From the NCBI RefSeq assembly GCF_900215155.1, contig NZ_LT907980.1, forward strand, positions 558,001 through 622,000: a DNA stretch of 64,000 nt. Direction: 5' to 3'. Positions 27,338-35,616 of this stretch are shown here, one piece after another. The stretch is from Marinobacter sp. LV10R510-11A (GTDB taxonomy: Bacteria > Pseudomonadota > Gammaproteobacteria > Pseudomonadales > Oleiphilaceae). The notes beneath the pieces are model-generated. The model had not been told where the DNA came from, searched no databases, and worked only from the letters and a program-made list of their open reading frames with translations. The first letter of the stretch is position 1, and every line of letters starts with the position of its first letter. The translations under genes and the position numbers were made by a program.

Positions 27338-27628
27338 TCAAACACCACTCTGTTTAAGCACGGTTATGGTTTCATTCATGTCCATCATGGGAATAAGTTC
27401 TGCCATTAGTTCGCGACGGTCGTCGGACAGGTACCAGCGGTTCCAATCGGCTTCGGAGCGCCAGTTTGCAAGCGTAATCCGGTGATTGGGGTCGTTACTG
27501 GCAACCAGTGTTTCTCCAGAAATGAATCCCGGCGCTGCGACGGCGCGTTGCAGTACTTTGCGGGAGCGCTCCTCATAGGCAGTTTCAAGGGATTCGGCTA
27601 TGTGGCGTTCAATTAGAACCCGGATCAT
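27338..27628 (-). CDS. Antibiotic biosynthesis monooxygenase (ABM) domain protein
   Basis: A 96-residue single-domain ferredoxin-like protein of the ABM family (PGFISGETLVASNDPNHRITLANWRSEADWNRW). Family members range from heme-degrading enzymes to small monooxygenases, and no residue here decides the substrate. GGAGAT precedes the start. It stands alone between the diguanylate cyclase and tusA and is divergent from tusA. Confidence 0.8.
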   Translation of the reverse strand: MIRVLIERHIAESLETAYEERSRKVLQRAVAAPGFISGETLVASNDPNHRITLANWRSEADWNRWYLSDDRRELMAELIPMMDMNETITVLKQSGV

Positions 27629-27714
27629 AAAAATCTCCAGACATTTTTTAAGGGTATAAACAGTAATTTAGCACGTATTTCTGAAAAATCAGATCAAACC
27701 AAAGGAGAAAATGT

Positions 27715-27954
27715 ATGACAGCTGCTGAGTGTGATGCTGAGCTGGACACCTGTGGCCTTTTTTGCCCGGAACCCGTGATGATGCTACATAACCGCATCAA
27801 CGATGTGGCACCGGGTAAGGTTTTGCGGGTTGTCGCAACAGACCCCTCAACAACCCGTGACATACCTAGGTTTTGTCAGTTTCTGGGGCATGAGTTGGTC
27901 AGCCGCACCGAGCAGGATGATCGTTTTATTTATCTTATACGCCGTGGCGATTGA
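27715..27954 (+). CDS. tusA: Sulfurtransferase TusA
   Basis: A 79-residue TusA-family protein that relays persulfide sulfur for tRNA 2-thiouridine synthesis, which links functionally to MnmA at 43913. The conserved CGLFCPEPVMMLHN holds the active-site Cys near residue 17 in the usual LxCPxP context. AAAGGAG precedes the ATG. It is convergent with dsbD, 38 bases away, and I see no clear terminator between them. Confidence 0.92.
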   Translation: MTAAECDAELDTCGLFCPEPVMMLHNRINDVAPGKVLRVVATDPSTTRDIPRFCQFLGHELVSRTEQDDRFIYLIRRGD

Positions 27955-27992
27955 CTCCCGGGGTTGCAGGGTGTCAATGATGTGGGGGGCGG

Positions 27993-29900
27993 TCAGATGG
28001 CAGAAGATAGCCCTTTGATGTGATTCAAAAACTGGTTCTTGTTCATTTCGCCTAGAACCCGCTGCTGCGAGATCTCTTTACCATTTCTGTTGTAGAACAG
28101 AATGGCTGGCGGCCCGAACAGGCCCAGTTCGTCTAGCATGGCTTGTTGAACGTTGGTGTTGTCTGTGAGGTCAATTTGTAGCAGCGTGAAGGGTTCGAGC
28201 GAGCGAATCACCTCTGCATCACTAAACACATTACGCTCCATGACTTTGCAGGAAATACACCAGTCTGCGTAGAAATCCAGCACAACCGGGCGCCCCTGTT
28301 GTTGCGCCTGCAGCAGCAGGGTCTTGATGTCCGATGGTGCCTCTACTCGAATGAAGTCTGCGTGGCTGCCGTTATAGCCGGCTGAGTTGCCTGACGCTCC
28401 TGCAGGCGCTGCTTTGGCGACGAACGGATCTAAGGGCGCGAGCGGGTCATTGGCGCCAGCCATTGCTCCGGCCAGCAGTGCTAGGCCATAAGTAAAAAAG
28501 ATCAGCCCCAGCCCTTTTCTGGTGCGTTCCCAGCCGGCTTTGGCTGCGTCGAAGGCCCCCAGCTGTACGCCGGTTACAGCGATCAAGATGCCCCAGAGGG
28601 TCAAGCCGATCCATCCGGGAACCAAGCGCTCAATGAGCCAGATGGCGACCGCAATCAGCATCACGCCATAAAAGTGTTTAACAGTGGTCATCCAGTGCCC
28701 TGTGGTTGGCAGCAGCTTGCGACCGCCAACGGCTACCAGAATAAGCGGAACACCCATGCCCAGCCCTAGTGCTAGCAAGGCAATGCCGCCGATCACAGCA
28801 TCTTGTGTGGTGGATATGTACAGCAGGCTACCGGCAAGTGGGGCAGAAACGCAGGGAGATACGATTAGAGCTGAGAGAGCGCCAATGCCAAAAATGCTGA
28901 TCACCCGGCCACCGGTGAGGCGTTGGCTGGCGTCATTCAAGGGCTCGAGAATGAAGCGTGGGAGCTGGATCTCAAACACATCAAACATAGACAGCGCAAA
29001 GACGACGAACATCAGGGCAAACACGCCGAGTACCCAAGGTGACTGAAGCTGTGCCTGCAGGTTGAAGCTTGCGCCCAGCAGCCCTGTAAGAACACCGGCC
29101 GCGGCGTAGGTAAGAGCCATGCCCAGTACGTAACTGCCGGAAAGCAGCAACGCGTGCTGGGTTGAGCGGGTGTTCTGCCCTGAAACCAGTGAAGAGATGA
29201 TTGGAACCATAGGTAGCACGCAAGGCGTGAACGTCAGCCCCAGGCCAAGCAAGAAAAAGACACCAGCGATAACCAGGGTTGATTGCTCCGAGAGTAAACC
29301 CGCAAGCCCGGTTGCTGAATCGGTGTCGACCCGTGACGTCGCTCCGGTTTGAGAAGTGTCGCTCTGGCTACCAAGTGCCTGCCCCGCGCCGGAATCCTGA
29401 CTTTGGTAAAACAGTACTTCACGGGTCTGCGGTGGATAGCATAACCCAGCCTCGGCACAGCCTTGATAAGTTACTTCGAAGCGGGCTTCACGCATATTGG
29501 CAGGTAGAGTTACCGGGACGGTCGCTTCTACAGGATCAAAGAAAACCGTGGTTTTGCCAAAGTACTCGTCCTCAGTTTCGGTGCCAGAACTGGAATACTC
29601 CAAGGCGCCAGCAGTGGAGCCCTCATCCAGCGCTCTGATGCTGATGCGGTCGCGATAAAGGTAGTGTCCGGGCGTTATATCCCAAGACAGCACAACGGCA
29701 TTTTCTTCCGTGGAATGGCTAAACGGAAGGGCTTCATCCACTTGGAGAAACTGGTTGCCTTGGCCCCCGAAAAGCGAGGTGTTGCCACCAAATGCCCAAG
29801 CTGCGTTCGCTGCTGTAAGTAGCAGTGCAAATACGAGCAACAAAATGGATGGTGCGGTGAGGCGACGAGTGCTGCCATAAGCGGTGGATAGAGCTGTCAT
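27993..29900 (-). CDS. dsbD: Thiol:disulfide interchange protein DsbD
   Basis: A 635-residue reductase moving electrons from cytoplasmic thioredoxin across the inner membrane to periplasmic DsbC/DsbG/CcmG. Domains in order: N-terminal signal, periplasmic alpha domain with the cysteine pair in GCAEAGLCYPP (about residue 150), eight-helix membrane domain with GLTFTPCVLPMVPI and SPCVSAPLAGSLLY, and C-terminal thioredoxin-like gamma domain with DWCISCK (about residue 550). All three cysteine pairs are present. It is divergent from epmC. Confidence 0.95.
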   Translation of the reverse strand: MTALSTAYGSTRRLTAPSILLLVFALLLTAANAAWAFGGNTSLFGGQGNQFLQVDEALPFSHSTEENAVVLSWDITPGHYLYRDRISIRALDEGSTAGALEYSSSGTETEDEYFGKTTVFFDPVEATVPVTLPANMREARFEVTYQGCAEAGLCYPPQTREVLFYQSQDSGAGQALGSQSDTSQTGATSRVDTDSATGLAGLLSEQSTLVIAGVFFLLGLGLTFTPCVLPMVPIISSLVSGQNTRSTQHALLLSGSYVLGMALTYAAAGVLTGLLGASFNLQAQLQSPWVLGVFALMFVVFALSMFDVFEIQLPRFILEPLNDASQRLTGGRVISIFGIGALSALIVSPCVSAPLAGSLLYISTTQDAVIGGIALLALGLGMGVPLILVAVGGRKLLPTTGHWMTTVKHFYGVMLIAVAIWLIERLVPGWIGLTLWGILIAVTGVQLGAFDAAKAGWERTRKGLGLIFFTYGLALLAGAMAGANDPLAPLDPFVAKAAPAGASGNSAGYNGSHADFIRVEAPSDIKTLLLQAQQQGRPVVLDFYADWCISCKVMERNVFSDAEVIRSLEPFTLLQIDLTDNTNVQQAMLDELGLFGPPAILFYNRNGKEISQQRVLGEMNKNQFLNHIKGLSSAI

Positions 29901-30058
29901 GAAGTGCGCAATTTCCCGGTTGATTTAAGACAAAGGAGATCGCCGGCCATGCCGGGTGAGCTCGTGATTCAGTAATGTTCAGCCAGCCAGTGGACACAAA
30001 AGCGCTACAAAAGTTCCCTCTGGCATTGAGCGCGTTAAAGTCGCACAATAGCGTCCCA

Positions 30059-30649
30059 ATGAATCACAGTCCAAACGATCTTATTATGCTGTTTAATGGC
30101 CTGTTCCGGAAAGCTTTCCGGACAGTGCTGGTCAGAGGCGGCGAAGAACCTGAATACCTGCCAGCAGGCAGTGCCAATGACCCTGCACATATTGTTTTCG
30201 CCCACGGCTATTATGCCAGTGCTTTGCACGAAATAAGCCATTGGTGCGTAGCGGGTGAGCACAGGCGCACACTTCACGATTATGGTTACTGGTACTGCCC
30301 GGATGGGCGCACGCTCGAGCAGCAGCGAGCGTTTGAGCAGGTTGAAGTAAAGCCGCAGGCTATAGAGTGGCTGTTCTCCGTGGCCGCTAGCTCACGTTTT
30401 CATATCAGCGTGGACAACCTGTCTGGAGAGGGCGCGTCGGACGACGGTGGATTCCGTTGCAAAGTACTGGAACAGGCAGAGGACTACCTGGCCAGAAGCC
30501 TGCCGAAGCGGGCACAATCCTTTTTTGATACGCTGAAATCGTTTTATGGAACCGGCGATACTTTCAGTAAAGCCTGGCGCGATGACGTTGGGCGCGTGGT
30601 TCCGTTATATTCTGAAAAGAACATTATGAGGCAAACTGAGACTCCATGA
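30059..30649 (+). CDS. epmC: Elongation factor P hydroxylase EpmC
   Basis: A 196-residue protein of the EpmC (YfcM) family that hydroxylates the lysylated Lys of EF-P. The signature AHGYYASALHEISHWCVAG carries the HExxH-like metal site, followed by DYGYWYCPDGR and EVKPQAIEWLFSVAA. The start at 30059 is chosen because the N-terminus then aligns with E. coli EpmC; an ATG at 29975 would add 28 unconserved residues. The rhlB ATG overlaps its stop (ATGA). Confidence 0.9.
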   Translation: MNHSPNDLIMLFNGLFRKAFRTVLVRGGEEPEYLPAGSANDPAHIVFAHGYYASALHEISHWCVAGEHRRTLHDYGYWYCPDGRTLEQQRAFEQVEVKPQAIEWLFSVAASSRFHISVDNLSGEGASDDGGFRCKVLEQAEDYLARSLPKRAQSFFDTLKSFYGTGDTFSKAWRDDVGRVVPLYSEKNIMRQTETP

Positions 30650-31932
30650 CATTTGACCCAAAGCATACCGGCGATCTGAGATTCAGCGAATTGAATCTGG
30701 ATAAGCGCCTGCTGGACGCTATTGCTGCCATTGGTTTCGAATACTGCACACCCATACAGGCTGAAACTCTGCCTTGGACACTGGCGTGTGAAGATCTGAT
30801 TGGCCAGGCCCAAACCGGAACCGGTAAAACGGCGGCGTTTCTTATTACTGCTATCCAAAGCCTGCTGGAAACCCCCATACCTGAAGGCGACCGTTTTGCG
30901 TCGGAGCCCCGCGTTTTGGCGCTGGCACCCACCCGTGAACTCGCCATGCAGATTGCCAAGGATGCCGAGGAACTGTGCCAGCATACAGGCCATAATGTGG
31001 TTACCGTGGTTGGCGGTATGCACTATGACAAGCAGCGTGAACAGCTACATAACGGTGTTGTTGATATTTTGGTCGCCACGCCTGGTCGCCTGATTGACTT
31101 TCTGGGTTCCCAGGATGTGTTCCTAGATCAGCTCGATATCCTCATTTTGGATGAGGCAGATCGCATGCTAGACATGGGCTTTATCCCAGACGTGAAGCGC
31201 ATTATCCGCAAATGTAGCCCAAAGGATGATCGCCAAACACTGCTGTTCAGTGCCACGTTCAATCAGGACGTGCTCAACTTGGCCTCCATGTGGACCAGCA
31301 ACGCTGAGTTTGTGGAAATTGAGCCAGAGCAGAAAACGGCTGAGCGGGTGGAACAAAGTGTTTATCTGGTGGGCGACGACGAGAAACTTCCAGTACTGGT
31401 GAACTACCTGAAGCGACCAGAGGTAAAAAAGGCGCTGGTGTTTGCCAATCGTCGTGACCAGTGCCGTGACCTGGAAGAGGATCTGCGCAATCAGGGGGTA
31501 AAGGTAGCCCTAATGTCTGGTGAAATTGCCCAGAACAAGCGCCTGAAAACCCTAGAACAGTTCAAAGAAGGCAGCATTCAGGTTCTGGTGGCCACCGATG
31601 TGGCAGGGCGGGGTATCCATGTGAATGGCGTCACCCACGTATTCAATTACAACCTGCCTGATAACGCCGAAGATTATGTTCACCGCATCGGTCGTACGGG
31701 TCGGGCGGGCGAAACCGGCGTATCTGTTAGTTTTGCTGGGGAGGATGACTCGTTTGGCCTTCCTGCTATTGAGTCCTATATCAACCAGAAACTCAAAACC
31801 GCCGTGCCGGACGAAGTACTGATGGCTGAAATGGATAACCCACCGATTACCCGTAAGCGCGGCCGGCGCCCGCCTCAAGGGCAGGGAGGCCGTGGACCGG
31901 GTGGTCGTAACTCGCGCCCACGTAGGAACTGA
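30646..31932 (+). CDS. rhlB: DEAD-box ATP-dependent RNA helicase RhlB
   Basis: A 428-residue DEAD-box helicase. In order: Q motif region (FEYCTPIQAETLP), Walker A AQTGTGKT, PTRELAMQ, LDEADRMLDMGF, the SAT motif (FSATF), and the C-terminal helicase motifs VATDVAGRGIH and HRIGRTGR. The tail ends in a basic Arg/Gly-rich stretch (KRGRRPPQGQGGRG), as in degradosome-associated RhlB proteins. RhlB unwinds RNA for RNase E degradation. It is coupled to epmC. Confidence 0.92.
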   Translation: MTFDPKHTGDLRFSELNLDKRLLDAIAAIGFEYCTPIQAETLPWTLACEDLIGQAQTGTGKTAAFLITAIQSLLETPIPEGDRFASEPRVLALAPTRELAMQIAKDAEELCQHTGHNVVTVVGGMHYDKQREQLHNGVVDILVATPGRLIDFLGSQDVFLDQLDILILDEADRMLDMGFIPDVKRIIRKCSPKDDRQTLLFSATFNQDVLNLASMWTSNAEFVEIEPEQKTAERVEQSVYLVGDDEKLPVLVNYLKRPEVKKALVFANRRDQCRDLEEDLRNQGVKVALMSGEIAQNKRLKTLEQFKEGSIQVLVATDVAGRGIHVNGVTHVFNYNLPDNAEDYVHRIGRTGRAGETGVSVSFAGEDDSFGLPAIESYINQKLKTAVPDEVLMAEMDNPPITRKRGRRPPQGQGGRGPGGRNSRPRRN

Positions 31933-31950
31933 TAAAGGCTGGCAGCTAAC

Positions 31951-33105
31951 ATGTTGATCGTTGCAGATGAAAACATCCCGCTGTTGGACGCTTTTTTTGG
32001 CGACATCGGGGAGATCCGGCGCGTGTCTGGTCGTACCATGAGTGCGGAAGATGTCCGTGAGGCCGACGTGCTGTTAGTTCGGTCGGTCACACGGGTAAAC
32101 CGCACTCTGCTCGAAGGCAGCCGTGTGCGGTTTGTCGGAACGGCAACCATTGGCACCGACCACATTGATTTGGGTTGGCTTAAAGAAAACGGCATCCATT
32201 TTTCAGCAGCGCCAGGCTGCAATGCCAATAGCGTTGCTGAATATGTGCTGTCGGTTTTGTCCTTGTATGCCGAGCGCTGCGCGCTGGGTGATTGGTCGCG
32301 GCTTAGTGTCGGTATCGTCGGCGTCGGAAATGTGGGCCGCGAGCTGGCCGAAAAACTCGGCCGTCTTGGTTTCAGCGTAAAACTTTGTGACCCGCCCCGG
32401 GCTGAGCGTGAACCGAAAGCTGCCGGTACGTTTGTTGATTTGAATGAGGCGCTTACGTGTGACGTGGTCTCATTCCACACCCCTCTAACTCGTGATTCTG
32501 CATATCCCACCTATCACATAATCAGCGAGCGAGAGCTCGCTGGGTTAACCGCTAAGCAGCTGGTGATTAACGCCGGTCGAGGCGAGGTGATTGATGGGGC
32601 AGCGCTGCTCAAGCGGCTGGATCAGGCTGATGCGCCATTGGTCGCTCTTGATGTCTGGGAGCAAGAGCCGCAGATAAGCCCCGAGCTAGTGGATAGAGTA
32701 TGGCTGGCTACCCCGCATATCGGGGGCTATAGCCTTGAGGGCAAGGTTCAGGGAACGGAGATGATTTACCGGGCCATGAGCCGGTTCATGGGCCTGCCAA
32801 CACGCAAGCAAGCAGGGCAGTTCCTGCCGGAGCCCGCTCTGAGCAAAGTATCGTTTACCAGTGCAGCCGATGAGCAGGCTGCCATCCAAATAGCTTTGCG
32901 GTCCTGCTACGACCCTCGACAGGATGATGCGCGCCTACGCCACGCTATGAGAGCGCCTGCGGACGAGCGCGGTGCGGCTTTTGATCGCTTGCGTCGGGAT
33001 TACCCAGTGCGGCGAGAATGTTCTAGCCTGAAAGTACAGCTAAAAGGCACGAGCAAATCTCTGCAGGACAGCTTTCGAGCCATCGGGTTCAAGCTCAAAA
33101 TCTGA
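31951..33105 (+). CDS. pdxB: 4-phosphoerythronate dehydrogenase PdxB
   Basis: Second step of the DXP-dependent pyridoxal 5'-phosphate pathway. A 384-residue D-2-hydroxyacid dehydrogenase fold: N-terminal catalytic part starting MLIVADENIPLLDAFF, NAD-binding GIVGVGNVGRELAEKL (about residue 118), catalytic RGEVID and HIGGYSLEGKVQGTEM, and the extra C-terminal PdxB dimerisation domain. It follows rhlB by 18 bases. The downstream aminotransferase and others in this window use the cofactor, but no regulatory link is visible. Confidence 0.93.
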   Translation: MLIVADENIPLLDAFFGDIGEIRRVSGRTMSAEDVREADVLLVRSVTRVNRTLLEGSRVRFVGTATIGTDHIDLGWLKENGIHFSAAPGCNANSVAEYVLSVLSLYAERCALGDWSRLSVGIVGVGNVGRELAEKLGRLGFSVKLCDPPRAEREPKAAGTFVDLNEALTCDVVSFHTPLTRDSAYPTYHIISERELAGLTAKQLVINAGRGEVIDGAALLKRLDQADAPLVALDVWEQEPQISPELVDRVWLATPHIGGYSLEGKVQGTEMIYRAMSRFMGLPTRKQAGQFLPEPALSKVSFTSAADEQAAIQIALRSCYDPRQDDARLRHAMRAPADERGAAFDRLRRDYPVRRECSSLKVQLKGTSKSLQDSFRAIGFKLKI

Positions 33106-33111
33106 CAGCAG

Positions 33112-33585
33112 CTAACGCGCTGACGGTTTGTCCGCAAAAAGAGTAGCCCTAACAGCGTAACCAATGCGCACAGAATGACGACTTTTCAGCGCAGTGCGCA
33201 CTAGGTGTATGTGGCTGGAGAGATCTTCCTGCAACGAGGGTGGTAAGGATGTTCTTGCAGGATCTTGCGGCCCCATGAGTTTCTCAACGAGCGCATCTGG
33301 TGCTGGCGAGCTCAGGCGCGTGAACGCTTCCTGGGTGAGAATCGCCTGATCAAGAGCCTCCTGCCTGATTGTGTCCACATAACGTAAAAAGCCTTCCTCT
33401 GCCAGCCAGAGCAGCGCGCCAAAACATGCCATGTGGCGTTTGCTATGCAAGCCGAATTCATCCGTTTCATCGGGGCCTGCAATATCCTCTACAAACAGGT
33501 TTACCCGCCTTGGGAAGGCGCTATAAAGTTGCGCCAAGGCTATGGCTGCGTCTTTGTAGAACTCTTCAACGTGGATGTCAGCCAT
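33112..33585 (-). CDS. Conserved hypothetical protein
   Basis: A 157-residue, mostly helical acidic protein with no signal peptide, membrane span or motif I recognise. Notable stretches are EEFYKDAAIALAQLYSAFPRRVNLFVEDIAGPDETDEFGLHSKRHMACFGALLWLAEEGFL, written here in parts: EEFYKDAAIALAQLYSAFP, VEDIAGPDETDEFGLHSKRH and ALLWLAEEGFL. Codon use matches neighbours, so it is a real gene. It is convergent with pdxB (six bases apart) and on the same strand as alaA upstream. Function unknown. Confidence 0.75.
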   Translation of the reverse strand: MADIHVEEFYKDAAIALAQLYSAFPRRVNLFVEDIAGPDETDEFGLHSKRHMACFGALLWLAEEGFLRYVDTIRQEALDQAILTQEAFTRLSSPAPDALVEKLMGPQDPARTSLPPSLQEDLSSHIHLVRTALKSRHSVRIGYAVRATLFADKPSAR

Positions 33586-33642
33586 GGGACGGATTCCTTT
33601 TTGCCTGTGCTTTTATTGCCGATGCGTTTGTTGCTGACGCGA

Positions 33643-34857
33643 TTACTGCCGATAATTTGTCAGGAAGTTACCCAGCCTGCCCATGGCATCTTCTAGTGTG
33701 TCTTTGCGCGGCAGAAACACAACCCGGAGGTGCTGCTTGTCAGCCACGTTGAATGCAGAGCCCTGAACCAGCAGAATTTTTTCCTGAAGCAGTAAATCCA
33801 ACACCAGTTTTTCGTCATTTACGATCGGGAATTTTTTTGGATCCAGCTTGGGGAATAGATACAGCGCTCCCTGGGGCTTCACGCAACTTACGCCGGGAAT
33901 GTCATTCAGCATTCGCCAGGCGGTTTCGCGCTGCTCGTATAGCCGCCCGCCAGGGGCAACCAAGTCATTGATGGACTGGTAGCCGCCCAGTGCCGTCTGT
34001 ATGGCTAGCTGTGCCGGAACGTTTGCACAAAGGCGCATGTTGGAGAGCATGTCGATGCCCTCAATCAAATCTTTGGCCAAGTGTTTGGCGCCGCTGATAA
34101 TCATCCAGCCGGAGCGGTAACCTGCGGCGCGATAGTTCTTCGAAAGACCGTTATAGGTGAAGAAGAGCACGTCGTCCGCGAGTGATGCGGTGGAGACATG
34201 TTGTGTGCCGTCATAAAGAATCTTGTCGTAAATTTCGTCGGAAAGCACAATCAGGTTGTGCTTGCGCGCCAGCTCAATAACCTGCTCAAGCAGCTCCTGG
34301 CTGTAAACTGCACCTGTGGGATTGTTGGGGTTGATCAATACGATCGCCCGGGTACGGTTAGTAATCTTTTTACGGATGTCGTCAATATCCGGGAACCAAT
34401 TCTGCTCCTCATCACAGTGATAATGCACGGGTTTACCGCTTGAGAGGGTGACAGCGGCGGTCCAGAGTGGGTAGTCGGGTGCAGGAATAAGCACTTCATC
34501 GCCGGTATTGAGCATGGCCTGCATAGACATCACGATCAGTTCGCTAACGCCATTGCCCAAGAAAATATTGTCAATATCGACCTTATCGATGCCTCGTTGC
34601 TGGCAATAGTGCATCACCGCCTTGCGAGCAGAAAACAGGCCTTTCGATTCTACATAGCCCTGAGCCTGCTGCATGTTGTAGATCACGTCTTGCTGGATCT
34701 CTTCAGGAACATCCAGCTCGAAAGCAGCAGGGTTGCCGATGTTGAGCTTCAGCACACGATTGCCTTCTTCTTCCAGGCGCCTCGCCTCGCGCATCACTAC
34801 GCCACGTATTTCATAACACACGTTATCCAGCTTGGCGGATTTGTAGTAGTTCTGCAT
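33643..34857 (-). CDS. alaA: Alanine-forming aminotransferase AlaA type
   Basis: A 404-residue class I/II PLP aminotransferase. The lysine that binds the cofactor lies in YNGLSKNYRAAGYRSGW, with NPNNPTGAVYS and SDEIYDKILYDG upstream and a C-terminal RVVFLPRKDTLEDAM. The MQNYYKSAKLDNVCYEIRG start and full length are typical of AlaA (glutamate-pyruvate transaminase). It is transcribed away from the glutathione peroxidase gene with a 273-base gap that holds AT-rich promoter-like sequence but no defined motif. Confidence 0.9.
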   Translation of the reverse strand: MQNYYKSAKLDNVCYEIRGVVMREARRLEEEGNRVLKLNIGNPAAFELDVPEEIQQDVIYNMQQAQGYVESKGLFSARKAVMHYCQQRGIDKVDIDNIFLGNGVSELIVMSMQAMLNTGDEVLIPAPDYPLWTAAVTLSSGKPVHYHCDEEQNWFPDIDDIRKKITNRTRAIVLINPNNPTGAVYSQELLEQVIELARKHNLIVLSDEIYDKILYDGTQHVSTASLADDVLFFTYNGLSKNYRAAGYRSGWMIISGAKHLAKDLIEGIDMLSNMRLCANVPAQLAIQTALGGYQSINDLVAPGGRLYEQRETAWRMLNDIPGVSCVKPQGALYLFPKLDPKKFPIVNDEKLVLDLLLQEKILLVQGSAFNVADKQHLRVVFLPRKDTLEDAMGRLGNFLTNYRQ

Positions 34858-35130
34858 AAGACCCGGGCTTCCTCAGTCAATAAACGTAAGACAGGTACCT
34901 GCTGTTCAGGTAAACCACTATTCTAGCGGAGGCGGGGGCAACGGCAACAGGGTAATTGTGATCAATTATGACGGGTTAGCTCTATATTCTGTCAATTCAT
35001 ACCCTATAAAACAATTGCGTGAGGGTGTTGCGCTGTATACCCTCCGATTACATTGTGTGCAATAAACATGTGCGCGACTTCAAATCCGCCTCTTTTTACA
35101 GGCGTTCATAGTTTTGTCAAGGAGACACCC

Positions 35131-35616
35131 GTGGCCAACTCTTCGGTTTATGACTTCGCTGCTCGAGATATCAAAGGTAATGAAAAACAGATGGCCGACT
35201 ATAAAGGCCAGGTGCTGCTGATTGTGAACACGGCCAGCAAATGCGGTTTCACGCCTCAGTTTGAGGGTCTGCAGTCTTTGCATAAAGAGCTAGGAGGTCA
35301 GGGATTGGAAGTTCTTGGGTTTCCCTGCAACCAGTTTATGAACCAGGATCCAGCTGATGATGATGCCATCAGCCAGTTCTGCAGCCTGAATTACGGTGTG
35401 GATTTCCCCATGTTCTCAAAGGTGGATGTTAACGGCGACAATGCCCACCCTCTATTCCAGTTCCTGAAGGGCGAGGCGAAAGGGCTTCTGGGGTCGGAGA
35501 AAGTAAAATGGAATTTCACCAAGTTTCTGGTCAACCGTGATGGCAAGGTAGTGGGTCGTTACCCGCCAACGACCAAGCCTGAAGACATCAAGGCCGATAT
35601 TAAAAAGCTTTTGTAG
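35131..35616 (+). CDS. Glutathione peroxidase family protein
   Basis: A 161-residue thiol peroxidase reducing hydrogen peroxide and organic hydroperoxides. The peroxidatic Cys is in NTASKCGFTPQ (about residue 36), the Gln in GFPCNQFMNQDP and the Trp in WNFTKFLVNRDG, giving the usual triad; the last Cys serves as resolving residue in some relatives. GTG 35131 is preferred to ATG 35053 since AAGGAG ends seven bases before it and the family starts at about this point. Its 3' end overlaps the facing histidine kinase gene by 17 bases. Confidence 0.92.
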   Translation: MANSSVYDFAARDIKGNEKQMADYKGQVLLIVNTASKCGFTPQFEGLQSLHKELGGQGLEVLGFPCNQFMNQDPADDDAISQFCSLNYGVDFPMFSKVDVNGDNAHPLFQFLKGEAKGLLGSEKVKWNFTKFLVNRDGKVVGRYPPTTKPEDIKADIKKLL

